A stretch of DNA of 64,000 nt, taken from assembly GCA_025056965.1 (NCBI GenBank), contig JANWVF010000107.1, positions 1 through 64,000 on the forward strand. Direction: 5' to 3'. The DNA comes from Thermoflexales bacterium. GTDB taxonomy: Bacteria > Chloroflexota > Anaerolineae > J036 > Brachytrichaceae. Positions within the stretch are counted from its first letter, which is position 1, and every line of letters starts with the position of its first letter. Below the pieces are notes generated by a model, which worked only from the letters and a program-made list of their open reading frames with translations, did no database searches and was not told the DNA's origin. Positions 1 through 8,195 of the stretch are shown piece by piece. The translations under genes and the position numbers were made by a program.

Positions 1-429
1 ATAGGCGACGTACATGAGGAATTGCAGCGCGCTCAGCGTCAGCTTGAAGTCCCACGTCCACCAGGTGTTCCAAGTGGGGCGGCCCCAGAGCATGCCGCTC
101 AGCAACACGAGCGTGATGAATAGCACGCCGATCTCCGCCGAGGCGTGCGCGCGACGATCCCACTGCAGGTCGCGCGTTTGAAGGTAACGCACGCCGCAGA
201 AGGCCGTGAACAGCCAAGCGCCGAACCCAAGCCAGGCAGAAGAGATGTGGAAGTAGAAGATGCGCTGAGCTTCGCCGCCGGATCGGGCATCGCCGGTGGG
301 CGCAACCAAGAAGACCAGCGCCAATGCCACGATCAGCATGGCCAGTGCGGCCAGGCCAATTCCGCGCGTGATCTGCTCTTGAGACTGGCTGCGCGTCACT
401 GAAGCCGAGGGTCGGATTACACTCTCCAT
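1..429 (-). CDS. ccmC: CcmC/CcsA-type heme exporter protein, 5' part (runs off the left edge)
   Basis: This is the first 143 codons of an integral membrane protein of the CcmC/CcsA (heme handling) family, used in c-type cytochrome maturation; the rest lies left of the window. The start is the ATG at 429. After a short polar N-terminus comes a first membrane segment (about residues 24-43), then R-I-F-Y-F-H-I-S-S-A-W, then a second and a third hydrophobic segment. The tryptophan-rich sequence WGRPTWNTWWTWD near the edge matches the periplasmic WWD heme-binding signature of the family. A hairpin with a T-run lies between the likely promoter and the start. Family assignment is firm; choosing CcmC over CcsA without the C-terminus is not. 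Confidence 0.82.
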   Translation of the reverse strand, partial: MESVIRPSASVTRSQSQEQITRGIGLAALAMLIVALALVFLVAPTGDARSGGEAQRIFYFHISSAWLGFGAWLFTAFCGVRYLQTRDLQWDRRAHASAEIGVLFITLVLLSGMLWGRPTWNTWWTWDFKLTLSALQFLMYVAY

Positions 430-446
430 GGCGTCACAACACTCCC

Positions 447-490
447 TTAAAACAAAGGCGCAGTCGCCGATCGGCGTAGACTGCGCCCTT
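447..490 (-). terminator. Hairpin with T-run in the leader of the ccmC-like gene
   Basis: A perfect 9-bp stem (GGCGCAGTC at 457-465 with GACTGCGCC at 479-487) encloses a second small palindrome (GCCGATCGGC). Read on the minus strand it is followed by TTTGTTTT, the form of an intrinsic terminator, and it ends about 18 bases before the ccmC-like start. A TATAAT on the minus strand lies at about 512-517. It could be a 5'-leader attenuator or simply a block to readthrough; no leader peptide is visible. Confidence 0.55.
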
Positions 491-526
491 GAATGGTTAA
501 TACTACAGCCGATTATACTCACGCGC

Positions 527-1987
527 ATGGCGACAGGTTCTGTCGAACTGCGGCCGCGCTCTACCGGCGAGATCTTCTCGCTCACCTTCAGTCTTTATCG
601 GAAATACTTTCTGCTCTTCATCTCGATCACATCGGTCGTCCTGCTGCCCATTCTGCTGTTGAACGGCGCGCTCAGCGTGGGCGCTGCACTCATCGGGGTG
701 ACGACCCCGATCGCGGCATCCGGCCGTCCGCTCGATGCTTTGACTCAAGACTTCTCCTTTTCAGCGCTTCTCTCCGTCCCCAACTGCCTTTCAGCTCTCG
801 TTTGGCTGCTAGGGGTGCTGTGGCCATGGACCGAGGGCGCGCTTACATTCAACGTGATCGAGCGCGTCCTCGGCCGTGCTCCAGGGCTGCGCGCGTCATA
901 TGGTCAAACGCTCAAACGTTGGGGCGCGCTGTGGATCGCCAACTTTCTAGCGCAACTCGGCATCATCTTGCCGCTGCTCGTCGTTGTCTATCCGGCGATA
1001 TTCGGCGGCCTGGCGCTGGCCTTTGCAGTGCCCGTGTTCGGCGTCTTCGGTGCGGATGTGCTTGGCAACATTCCACCGGTTGCCTTCGCCGCTGCGCTTG
1101 CCGTTTGCGTGCCTGCCGTCGTCGGCGCCGTCGTCATCTCGGTCGTGTTGGCAATTAACTGGGCCTTTCGTACGCCGGCCATCGTCGGCGAAGGTGTGGA
1201 TGGGCTGCGAGGGCTCAGTCGCAGCATGGCCATCGCGCGCGGCAACCGCCGGCTGATCTTCTGGCGCTACGCGCTCTTGCTCGTTCTCGAATTCATCCTA
1301 TCGGCCGCGCCTGCGCTCTTGGCGAGCGCGATCATGCTGGTCGTCGCCTTCACGTCACTGCCGACGAATGCGTCGGGTGGGAGTAACTTGGATGATACGC
1401 CGCTGCTCACCACGGCCGTGATCATCGTGGCGATTGCGACTGCCATGAGCGGCATCGGCACGTTGCTGTTTGCCCCATTTCGGGTGGTCTTTACCACGTT
1501 GAATTATCTCGATCTGCGCATTCGCAAGGAAAACTTGGCGGCATTGCTGGCTGCGCCTCAACCATCGGGAGCGCCGACCGCATCGCTGGCGTCGGCTGCC
1601 GCGGCGCCCTCTGCGCCGCACGCGGCTCGGCCCGGCATGAATTGGCGGGATGTAGATCTCGCCAAGATGACGCCGGGCCAGCGCGTCGGTGTGTTGTTCA
1701 ACCGCCTGCGTGTCGAAGGTGAGAGTGCCCAAACGTTGAAAGAGATGGCGCTTGCCCTGAAGGAAGTAGGGGATTGGGGTGGCGCGTTAGATTCGCTGAT
1801 GCGCGCGCGCGCCATCGCTCCCAGTGATCCGAGCATCGCCTACAACTTAATGCTGCTCTATCGCGAGCGTCGCGACATGACGGCAGCGCGCCGGATGATG
1901 CAGGAGTATCTGCGCTTGGAGACCGATCCGAACGCCTTGGCGGCTGTGCGCAGCAATCCGCGCTTCGAGGAATTGCTTTCGGAATGA
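527..1987 (+). CDS. Multi-pass membrane protein with C-terminal TPR-like tail
   Basis: A 486-residue protein of unknown function. The N-terminal two thirds contain about six long hydrophobic segments starting near residue 25, in the style of bacterial membrane proteins annotated as glycerophosphodiester-phosphodiesterase-like membrane domains. An Ala/Pro-rich linker (about residues 345-370) leads to a soluble tail whose pairs of helices (A-L-A-L-K-E-V-G-D-W-G-G-A-L then A-Y-N-L-M-L-L-Y-R-E-R) read as TPR-like repeats. The ATG at 527 was preferred because the upstream in-frame extension from 428 is polar, unlike the family, and runs through the ccmC leader hairpin. The gene is divergent from ccmC. 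Function is not inferred. Confidence 0.7.
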   Translation: MATGSVELRPRSTGEIFSLTFSLYRKYFLLFISITSVVLLPILLLNGALSVGAALIGVTTPIAASGRPLDALTQDFSFSALLSVPNCLSALVWLLGVLWPWTEGALTFNVIERVLGRAPGLRASYGQTLKRWGALWIANFLAQLGIILPLLVVVYPAIFGGLALAFAVPVFGVFGADVLGNIPPVAFAAALAVCVPAVVGAVVISVVLAINWAFRTPAIVGEGVDGLRGLSRSMAIARGNRRLIFWRYALLLVLEFILSAAPALLASAIMLVVAFTSLPTNASGGSNLDDTPLLTTAVIIVAIATAMSGIGTLLFAPFRVVFTTLNYLDLRIRKENLAALLAAPQPSGAPTASLASAAAAPSAPHAARPGMNWRDVDLAKMTPGQRVGVLFNRLRVEGESAQTLKEMALALKEVGDWGGALDSLMRARAIAPSDPSIAYNLMLLYRERRDMTAARRMMQEYLRLETDPNALAAVRSNPRFEELLSE

Positions 1988-2061
1988 GCGTGCGTTTCGG
2001 CGACCGCTTGGCTCACGATGCGTCAAATGGTAGGCAGCCAGTGTGGGATGGTGAGTGAAGT

Positions 2062-2910
2062 ATGAGCGATCTGCAGGGCAAGATTTGTGTTGTGACGGGC
2101 GCGACAGCCGGCATCGGCCTGGTGAGTGCCCAACGGCTGGCGCAAATGGGCGCGACCGTGGTTGTCGTAAGTCGCAACCCGCGCAAGTGTGATGAGGTCG
2201 TCGAAGCCATCCGGCGGCAGACGGGCAACTCGGCCGTCGAGGCGATGCCGGCAGATTTGTCCTCGTTGAATCAAGTTCGCGCAGTGGCGCGGCGTTTCCT
2301 GGACACCTATCCGCGCCTCGACGTGTTGTTGAACAACGCCGGCGCCATCTTCACCTCGCGCCAGGTCAGCGCCGAAGGGATCGAGATGACCTGGGCGCTG
2401 AACCATCTGAGCTACTTCCTGCTCACACACTTATTGATGGACGCGCTGAAGGCAGCGCCGTCGGCGCGCGTGATCAACGTGTCATCTGACGCCCATCGGA
2501 TAGGCACAATCGCCTTCGACGATGTGCAGTTCTCGCGCCGTCGTTATAGCGGTTTCGGCGCCTACAGCCAGTCCAAGTTGGCTAACGTGATGCATGCCTA
2601 TGCCCTGGCGCGCCGGCTCGAAGGGACTTCCGTGACCGTGAACGCGCTACACCCCGGCGCAGTGGCGACGAACTTCGGCAAGAACAACGGCGGCTTGTGG
2701 GGTAGGCTTTTTGAACTGTTCAGTCGGTTCACCCTTAGCCCTGAAGAGGGGGCGCAGACGAGCATTTACCTGGCATCCTCGCCTGAGGTCGCCGGCGTCA
2801 CCGGCCAATACTTCTACCGTTGTAGGCCCAAGCCATCTTCCCCGGCATCATACGACGTGCAAGCTCAAGAGAGGCTCTGGGAGCTGAGCGTAGAGATGGC
2901 AGGGCTGTAG
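2062..2910 (+). CDS. Short-chain dehydrogenase/reductase (SDR)
   Basis: A 282-residue NAD(P)-dependent oxidoreductase of the classical-to-extended retinol-dehydrogenase-like SDR group. Visible hallmarks are the dinucleotide-binding T-G-A-T-A-G-I-G near residues 13-20, the L-N-N-A-G motif near residue 93, a conserved Ser in V-I-N-V-S-S, and the catalytic pair in Y-S-Q-S-K near residue 170. An Arg in V-S-R-N after the second strand suggests NADPH preference, as in the retinol dehydrogenase-like branch. The substrate cannot be read from sequence. It stands alone between the membrane protein and a strong terminator that isolates it from the division cluster. Confidence 0.88.
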   Translation: MSDLQGKICVVTGATAGIGLVSAQRLAQMGATVVVVSRNPRKCDEVVEAIRRQTGNSAVEAMPADLSSLNQVRAVARRFLDTYPRLDVLLNNAGAIFTSRQVSAEGIEMTWALNHLSYFLLTHLLMDALKAAPSARVINVSSDAHRIGTIAFDDVQFSRRRYSGFGAYSQSKLANVMHAYALARRLEGTSVTVNALHPGAVATNFGKNNGGLWGRLFELFSRFTLSPEEGAQTSIYLASSPEVAGVTGQYFYRCRPKPSSPASYDVQAQERLWELSVEMAGL

Positions 2911-2940
2911 GTAACGATCAGACTCTAAAGCGCTTCGACA

Positions 2941-2977
2941 AGAGGCTTCAGCTCGTGCCGGCTGAAGCCTCTTTTTT
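2941..2977 (+). terminator. Rho-independent terminator after the SDR gene
   Basis: A perfect 12-bp stem (AGAGGCTTCAGC at 2941-2952 with GCTGAAGCCTCT at 2961-2972), an 8-base loop and a following T-run. It separates the SDR gene from the mraZ promoter region. Confidence 0.92.
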
Positions 2978-3004
2978 GCTCGAATCGGCCGTCGGGCTCA
3001 AAAG

Positions 3005-3046
3005 TTATCCAAATTCGCCGACGATTTATCCCCAGCCTGTGGATAA
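3005..3046. promoter_or_regulatory. DnaA-box cluster upstream of mraZ
   Basis: Three DnaA-type 9-mers: TTATCCAAA (3005-3013), TTATCCCCA (3026-3034) and, on the opposite strand, a perfect TTATCCACA (3038-3046, read as TGTGGATAA). The last two face each other 3 bases apart. They sit immediately upstream of the predicted mraZ promoter. Boxes of the same sequence lie at the ftsZ promoter, so DnaA control of the cluster is a reasonable inference. Confidence 0.6.
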
Positions 3047-3050
3047 GCGG

Positions 3051-3078
3051 TTGCGATATGTCAATTTATGAGTATGAT
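3051..3078 (+). promoter_or_regulatory. Predicted sigma-70-type promoter of the dcw cluster
   Basis: TTGCGA (3051-3056) and TATGAT (3073-3078) with a 16-base spacer, positioned between the DnaA boxes and the MraZ boxes. The predicted transcription start near 3085 would place the MraZ boxes at and just downstream of the start, as expected for autorepression. Confidence 0.55.
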
Positions 3079-3089
3079 GTGTGGCGGAG

Positions 3090-3114
3090 TGGGGAAAAGT
3101 GGGTCAAAGTGGAG
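3090..3114 (+). promoter_or_regulatory. MraZ operator (three TGGGN-type boxes)
   Basis: TGGGG (3090), TGGGT (3100) and TGGAG (3110) repeat with an exact 10-bp period, i.e. 5-base boxes separated by 5 bases. This matches the known TGGGN direct-repeat operator bound by MraZ in front of its own gene. It lies 18 bases upstream of the mraZ start. Confidence 0.72.
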
Positions 3115-3132
3115 AGCGTCGGCAGAGACTAA

Positions 3133-3561
3133 ATGTTTCTAGGTGAATTCACGCACACCCTGGATGAAAAGAGCCGGCTGACCTTGCCGGCCAAATTCCG
3201 CGCGCGGCTGGCGGACGGGGTGGTGATGACGACCGGAGCAGACAAGTGCCTGCTCATCTACCCACTTGACGAGTTCAAACTGCTGTTTGAGCGCGTGAGC
3301 GCGCTGCCGGTGATGGGGCGCGAGGCGGCAACGCTGCGGCGGATGCTTTACAGCAACGCCCACGATGCCGTGCCGGACAAGCAGAACCGCGTCGTCATCC
3401 CGCAGGCGCTGCGTGAGTATGCTGAGATTACGAACGAGGCCGTCATCGTCGGCGTCGGTAAGTTCATCGAGGTGTGGAATCCGCGCGAGTGGCAGCGCGC
3501 GCTCGAAGAGGTTCAGGCGCATGCCGCACGCAAGGATGTATGGGCAAGCCTGGGAATCTGA
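3133..3561 (+). CDS. mraZ: Transcriptional regulator MraZ
   Basis: 142 residues, the usual length for MraZ, an AbrB-fold DNA-binding protein that forms rings and represses the division/cell-wall cluster from its own promoter. The N-terminal F-L-G-E-F-T-H-T-L-D-E-K-S-R-L-T-L-P-A-K and the second copy D-K-Q-N-R-V-V-I-P (near residue 80) are the two DXXXR SpoVT/AbrB-like half-domains. It is the first gene of the cluster, and its predicted operator is directly upstream. Confidence 0.96.
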   Translation: MFLGEFTHTLDEKSRLTLPAKFRARLADGVVMTTGADKCLLIYPLDEFKLLFERVSALPVMGREAATLRRMLYSNAHDAVPDKQNRVVIPQALREYAEITNEAVIVGVGKFIEVWNPREWQRALEEVQAHAARKDVWASLGI

Positions 3562-3578
3562 GCTCGAAGGATAAGGAC

Positions 3579-3605
3579 GTTGAGGATGTTGAGGATTTAG
3601 AGGTT
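3579..3605. repeat. Short degenerate 9-mer array between mraZ and rsmH
   Basis: Two exact copies of GTTGAGGAT (3579-3587, 3588-3596) followed by a degenerate third (TTAGAGGTT). It fills the mraZ-rsmH gap. It has the look of the longer 8-9-mer arrays in the ilv operon but only one arm is present here. Confidence 0.5.
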
Positions 3606-3631
3606 AGCGATCTGAGGATTCGAGTCGCGCG

Positions 3632-4558
3632 ATGCATGTGCCGGTGTTGTTCGACGAGGTCATCCAGGCGTTGCAACCGAGAAGCGGCGGGCGCTATCTC
3701 GACTGCACGCTGGGCGGCGGCGGACATACCGCTGGCATCTTGAGCGCGAGCGCGCCGGATGGGCGCGTGCTGGCGACGGATGCCGATGGTGAGGCCATCG
3801 CGCGCGCGAGAGAGCGGCTGTGCGGCGCATATGCAGACCGGCTGACTTTGCGCCAGGCTTGGCTGGACGAGGCGCCGACGCTTGCGCGGGCGCTCGGCTT
3901 CGCTCCGCTGAACGGCGTGCTGGTGGACCTTGGGCTGTCGTCGGATCAACTGGAGGCCGCTGAACGCGGCTTCTCGTTCATGCGCGACGGTCCACTGGAC
4001 ATGCGCTTTGACCGGACGCGAGGCGAGCCGGCATGGATGCTGATCGAACGTATGGACGTGCAAGGGTTAACCGAGATGTTGCGCGACTACGGCGAGGTGC
4101 GCAACGCGCGGCGCGTCGCGGAGGCCATCTGGCAGGCCAGGCCGATCCTGACGACCGGTCGCCTGCGCGATGTCGTCGCAGGCGTGGCGCGGACGCGCTC
4201 GAATCGCATCCATCCGGCCACGCAGGTCTTCCAGGCGCTGCGCATCGCAGTCAACGATGAACTGCGCCGGTTGAGCGCCGCGCTGCCGGAGCTGATTGCG
4301 CTGTTGAGTCCGGGCGGGCGCATCGCCGTAATCACCTTTCACTCGCTAGAGGATCGCATCGTCAAGGAGATCTTTCGGCGCGAATCACGGGGCGAGGTCG
4401 TCCAGCCCGGCTTCGGCATGGGTAAGGACCGCCCGGCGCGCGTCCGGCTGGTGAACAAGGCGCCGATCGTGCCGAGCGAAGCCGAAGTCGCGCGGAACCC
4501 GCGCGCGCGCAGTGCGAAGCTGCGCGTGGCGGAGCGATTGGCGAGCGTGCAGGTTTAA
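3632..4558 (+). CDS. rsmH: 16S rRNA (cytosine(1402)-N4)-methyltransferase RsmH
   Basis: 308 residues, normal for RsmH (MraW), which N4-methylates C1402 of 16S rRNA using S-adenosylmethionine. The start H-V-P-V-L-F-D-E-V, the SAM-binding D-C-T-L-G-G-G-G-H-T (near residue 25), the G-V-L-V-D-L-G-L-S-S segment and the C-terminal I-T-F-H-S-L-E-D-R-I-V-K are all diagnostic. Standard second position in the cluster. Confidence 0.97.
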   Translation: MHVPVLFDEVIQALQPRSGGRYLDCTLGGGGHTAGILSASAPDGRVLATDADGEAIARARERLCGAYADRLTLRQAWLDEAPTLARALGFAPLNGVLVDLGLSSDQLEAAERGFSFMRDGPLDMRFDRTRGEPAWMLIERMDVQGLTEMLRDYGEVRNARRVAEAIWQARPILTTGRLRDVVAGVARTRSNRIHPATQVFQALRIAVNDELRRLSAALPELIALLSPGGRIAVITFHSLEDRIVKEIFRRESRGEVVQPGFGMGKDRPARVRLVNKAPIVPSEAEVARNPRARSAKLRVAERLASVQV

Positions 4559-4563
4559 ATCCG

Positions 4564-4944
4564 GTGAGCAGAGATGTGAGCTTAGCAGTCATGTTGCAGT
4601 GTTGGTGGCGCAGGGTGCGGGCGCTCAGAGTGAGCGATCAGCAGGCGGCCGTAATGGCGATCGTGAGCAGCGCCGTCTTGGCCGCGCTGACCGTGGTCTG
4701 GCTGACGGTATCCACGCGCACGGCGCTGCTCAATCAGCGGCTCGACGATCTAGATGCGAGGTATGCGCAGCTCACCGATGAGATCAATCAGACGTGGACG
4801 GCGATCGGCGAGGTGACTTCGCCGCAGGCGATGGAAGACCGCGCGAGGCGTCTGGGCTTCCAACCGGCCGAGCGAATCGAATATTTGGTGACTCACCAAG
4901 GCAGCGAGTCGGCTGACCCATCGAACGATGCACCGAAGCGGTGA
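4564..4944 (+). CDS. ftsL: FtsL-like septum protein
   Basis: A 126-residue bitopic membrane protein starting at a GTG 5 bases after rsmH. It has a short basic cytoplasmic end, one membrane helix (about residues 28-48) and an extracytoplasmic coiled coil with leucines spaced as a heptad (L-L-N-Q-R-L-D-D-L-D), then a conserved-looking E-D-R-A-R-R-L-G-F segment that FtsL/DivIC proteins share. FtsL sequences diverge strongly, so the call rests on topology plus its position between rsmH and ftsI. Its expected partners are the FtsQ-like protein and FtsI/FtsW of this cluster. Confidence 0.82.
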   Translation: MSRDVSLAVMLQCWWRRVRALRVSDQQAAVMAIVSSAVLAALTVVWLTVSTRTALLNQRLDDLDARYAQLTDEINQTWTAIGEVTSPQAMEDRARRLGFQPAERIEYLVTHQGSESADPSNDAPKR

Positions 4945-4998
4945 AGCGCGGATGGGCGATGGATCTGACGAACGACGCGACAAAGGCAGGCAGGACTC

Positions 4999-6705
4999 AT
5001 GTTATCTTCACGGCGGCTGATCATCCTAGTGGTCGTCATCGGCCTGGCGATCTCGGTCGCGTTCACGCGCATGCTTCAGGTTCAGGTCTTCGATCGCCCC
5101 AAGTATGCCGCCGCCGCCAATGATCAGCAGATCGAAACGCGCATCACCCAAGCTCCGCGAGGGGCGATCTTCGACCGCGCCGGCAACTTGCTTGCCGTAA
5201 GCCGCCGCGCCTACATCGTCCGAGTAGACCTGCGCACACTTACCGACACAGTCGGCGTAGCGACTGCCCTCGCGCCGGTGACCGGGCGGCAGGTGGAAGA
5301 AGTACGGCGGCACATTGAGGCGATTTTGGAGGATCATCGCTCCCTGACCCCGACGCTCAGCACGATCGTGGCCTACAATCTGCTGCCTGATGCAACCCAC
5401 CAGCTGACCCAGACGATGCGCTTGTTCGGACGCAGCGGCCTTCTGGTGGATGAGACGTGGGCGCGCGTGTATCCCCACGGACCGGTCGCAGGGCCGACGC
5501 TTGGCTTCGTCAGCTTGCAACCGGTAGGCTACTCCGGCGTGGAGGCTTATTACGACGATCGTCTCAGCTCCTCGGTCGGCCAGCGCAAGGAGCGCAGCCG
5601 GCTGGATCTGCTCGTCATCACTCCTACACGAAGCGGCGCCGACATGGTGCTCACGCTCGACCTGAATTTACAAGCCTACGTCGAGGCGCGGCTGGCGCAA
5701 GCTATCCGTGACACGGGCGCGAGTGGCGGCACGGTCATCGTGATGGAGACGGCAACCGGCGCGATCCTGGCCTCGGCGTCGTGGCCGGGATACGATCCGA
5801 ATCGCGCCATTGAGCTGGCCAGCACACCCAACGCTCGGCTATTGCGCGATCCGGCGGTGAGTGACGCTTACGAACCGGGGTCGGTCTTGAAAGTGCTCAC
5901 CCTCGCCACGGCGCTGGAGCTGGGCCAAGTGACGACGCAGACGATCCTGACCGACACCGGTCGGCTCGTCATTCACAATCAGCGCATCTACAACTCGGAT
6001 CGCTCCCGTCACGGGCGAGTGGATATCGAAGACATCCTGGCGCACTCGCTCAACGTGCCGACGGCTCGGATCGCGCTCGACATGGGCGAGGAGGCGTTCT
6101 ACGCGCGCTTCAAGCTGTTCGGCTTCGGACACCGCACTGGCATAGACCTCGGCGGTGAAGTGCCCGGCACATTGCGCACCCCCTCTAGCCCGGAATGGTC
6201 ACTGGCTGACCTGGCCACGAATAGCTACGGCCAAGGTCTGGCGGCGACGCCCTACCAGGTGATCAATGCCATCAATGCCATCGCGAACGATGGGATATTG
6301 ATGCAGCCATACGTCGTGCAACAGTGGCGCACGCCGAGCGGCGAGACCGTTCAGAAGCAACCGGTGCCTGTCGCGCGCGTCCTCTCTGCCGAGACGGCGC
6401 GCACGATGCGTCAGGTGATGATGCGAGCCACGCGGCGCGGCACGCCCAGGGCGCTCATACCGGGCTACAGCGTGGCCGGCAAGACCGGCACGGCGGATTG
6501 GTACTTGAACGGCGTCAAACAGGAGACGACCATCGTGACCTACGTTGGCTTCCTGCCGGCCAGCGCGCCGCGCATCACCATCCTGGTCAAGCTGGATCAG
6601 CCACAGACATCGCGGTGGGCAGCGCCCACGACCGTGCCAGTCTTTCATGATGTCGCCGAATATGCTTGCCGAATTCTGGACATCCCGCCGGATGCGGCAG
6701 ATTAG
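4999..6705 (+). CDS. ftsI: Division-specific transpeptidase (penicillin-binding protein, FtsI/PBP2B type)
   Basis: 568 residues: an N-terminal membrane anchor (about 7-24), a PBP dimerisation domain (the motif R-G-A-I-F-D-R-A-G-N-L-L-A near residue 54), and a transpeptidase domain. The active-site serine is in S295-V-L-K298, the second motif is S350-L-N352, and K495-T-G-T closes the site, so all three penicillin-binding motifs are intact. It cross-links septal peptidoglycan with the FtsW polymerase encoded downstream. There is no C-terminal PASTA domain. It follows ftsL after 54 bases. Confidence 0.94.
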   Translation: MLSSRRLIILVVVIGLAISVAFTRMLQVQVFDRPKYAAAANDQQIETRITQAPRGAIFDRAGNLLAVSRRAYIVRVDLRTLTDTVGVATALAPVTGRQVEEVRRHIEAILEDHRSLTPTLSTIVAYNLLPDATHQLTQTMRLFGRSGLLVDETWARVYPHGPVAGPTLGFVSLQPVGYSGVEAYYDDRLSSSVGQRKERSRLDLLVITPTRSGADMVLTLDLNLQAYVEARLAQAIRDTGASGGTVIVMETATGAILASASWPGYDPNRAIELASTPNARLLRDPAVSDAYEPGSVLKVLTLATALELGQVTTQTILTDTGRLVIHNQRIYNSDRSRHGRVDIEDILAHSLNVPTARIALDMGEEAFYARFKLFGFGHRTGIDLGGEVPGTLRTPSSPEWSLADLATNSYGQGLAATPYQVINAINAIANDGILMQPYVVQQWRTPSGETVQKQPVPVARVLSAETARTMRQVMMRATRRGTPRALIPGYSVAGKTGTADWYLNGVKQETTIVTYVGFLPASAPRITILVKLDQPQTSRWAAPTTVPVFHDVAEYACRILDIPPDAAD

Positions 6706-6726
6706 AGTCCGTTGAGGGTTGAAGCT

Positions 6727-8181
6727 ATGTTGACGCTCGCAGATGTCGTCGAGGGAGTCGGAGGCCAACGTATCGAGGCGTTGGCGCAGCGCCCAGTCGG
6801 GAACGTGGTCATAGATTCGCGGCAGGCCCTGCGCGATGACTTGTTCGTCGCGTTGCCCGGCGAGCATCGAGACGGCCACGATTTCGTCGGTCACGCCTTC
6901 GGCCGCGGCGCGCTGGCCGCCTTGGTGCATCATGACCGCCTGCCAAACCTGGAGGGCCTGCAGGTGGGATGGCTCGACGTGCGCCGGCCCGCCACGGAAC
7001 AGTTCGGCGATCTAACGCTTCCCTTGCTCATCCGCGTGGATGACACGCTGGCAGCTCTCCAACGCCTATCGGCCTATTGGCGGATGAAGTTCAACCTACG
7101 CGTCATCGGCATCACCGGCAGCGTGGGCAAGACCACCACCAAAGAGCTAGTTGCGCAAGTGCTGAGCGCGCGCTATCGCACGCTCAAGAGCGAGGGTAAC
7201 TACAACAATGAGATCGGCGTGCCGCTCACCTTGCTCAGGCTGCGGCCGGAGCACGAATGCGCCGTGATCGAGATGGGCATGTATGGCTTGGGCGAGATCG
7301 CGGCTTACTGCCGATGGGCGAGGCCGCAGGTTGGCGTGGTCACTATCGTCGCGCCGGTGCATCTAGATCGCTTGGGCACCATCGAGAACATCGCCAAGGC
7401 CAAGTCGGAGCTGCCGGCGGCGCTGCCTCCGGCCGAGCTGGGCGGCGTAGCCATCTTAAACGACGACGATGAGCGGGTGCGCAGCATGGCGGCCGTGACC
7501 GCGGCGCGCGTGGTCACCTACGGCCTAACGCCGCGCGCCCACGTATGGGCCAGCGGCATCGAAAGTTTCGGCCTGGGCGGCATTTCGTTCACGCTGCATC
7601 ATGGTCGCGAGCGTCAACTGGCCAAGCTGCCCCTGATCGGCCGGCACAGCGTGCAGACGGCGCTGCGCGCCGCAGCCGTCGGGCTGGTGGAGGGCATGAA
7701 TCTGGCCGAGATCGTCGAGGCGCTGCGCAAGCCGCTGAAGCCGCTGCGTCTGGTGACGACCAAAGGGCCATTCGGCTCGATCGTGTTGGACGACACCTAC
7801 AACGCCAGCGCCGAGTCCACCATCGCCGCACTCAACCTGCTCGCCGAGATCGAGGGGCACGGCCCGCGCATCGCCGTGCTCGGCGATATGTTCGAGCTCG
7901 GCGACATGGAGAAGCAAGCGCATGATGAAGTCGGCTGCCGGGCGGCGCTGGTGGCGCAATACGTGATCGGCGTCGGGGAACGCTCACGATGGACTTGCCA
8001 GGCAGCGATCGAGTGCGGTGCGCCACCGGAGCGAGTCTTTCACGTCATGACAAACGGCGAAGCCCTGGAGGTGCTGAACGACATCGTGCGTGAGCGGTGC
8101 GTGATCCTCGTAAAAGGCTCGCGCGGCATGCGCATGGAGGAGATCGTCGCCGGGCTTGGAGGGCTGGCCGATGAAAGTTGA
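6727..8181 (+). CDS. murF: UDP-MurNAc-tripeptide:D-Ala-D-Ala ligase MurF
   Basis: 484 residues when started at the ATG at 6727, which has GAGGG 8 bases upstream and begins M-L-T-L-A-D-V-V; a TTG at 6712 is also in frame. MurF adds D-Ala-D-Ala to the UDP-MurNAc-tripeptide. Evidence is the N-terminal V-V-I-D-S-R-Q and D-L-F-V-A-L-P-G-E, the ATP loop G-I-T-G-S-V-G-K-T-T-T-K-E, the E-M-G-M-Y-G-L-G-E-I signature that separates MurF from MurE, and D-T-Y-N-A-S. No murE lies between ftsI and this gene, where most clusters carry it. Confidence 0.94.
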   Translation: MLTLADVVEGVGGQRIEALAQRPVGNVVIDSRQALRDDLFVALPGEHRDGHDFVGHAFGRGALAALVHHDRLPNLEGLQVGWLDVRRPATEQFGDLTLPLLIRVDDTLAALQRLSAYWRMKFNLRVIGITGSVGKTTTKELVAQVLSARYRTLKSEGNYNNEIGVPLTLLRLRPEHECAVIEMGMYGLGEIAAYCRWARPQVGVVTIVAPVHLDRLGTIENIAKAKSELPAALPPAELGGVAILNDDDERVRSMAAVTAARVVTYGLTPRAHVWASGIESFGLGGISFTLHHGRERQLAKLPLIGRHSVQTALRAAAVGLVEGMNLAEIVEALRKPLKPLRLVTTKGPFGSIVLDDTYNASAESTIAALNLLAEIEGHGPRIAVLGDMFELGDMEKQAHDEVGCRAALVAQYVIGVGERSRWTCQAAIECGAPPERVFHVMTNGEALEVLNDIVRERCVILVKGSRGMRMEEIVAGLGGLADES

Positions 8182-8195
8182 GGAGGACCTAAGCG

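Noticed and set aside
1355..1732. Antisense ORFs over long genes (for example under the membrane protein, murD and ilvB genes)
   Set aside because: High-GC shadow frames, Arg/His/Ala-rich, without start signals or domains; the sense genes are clearly real.
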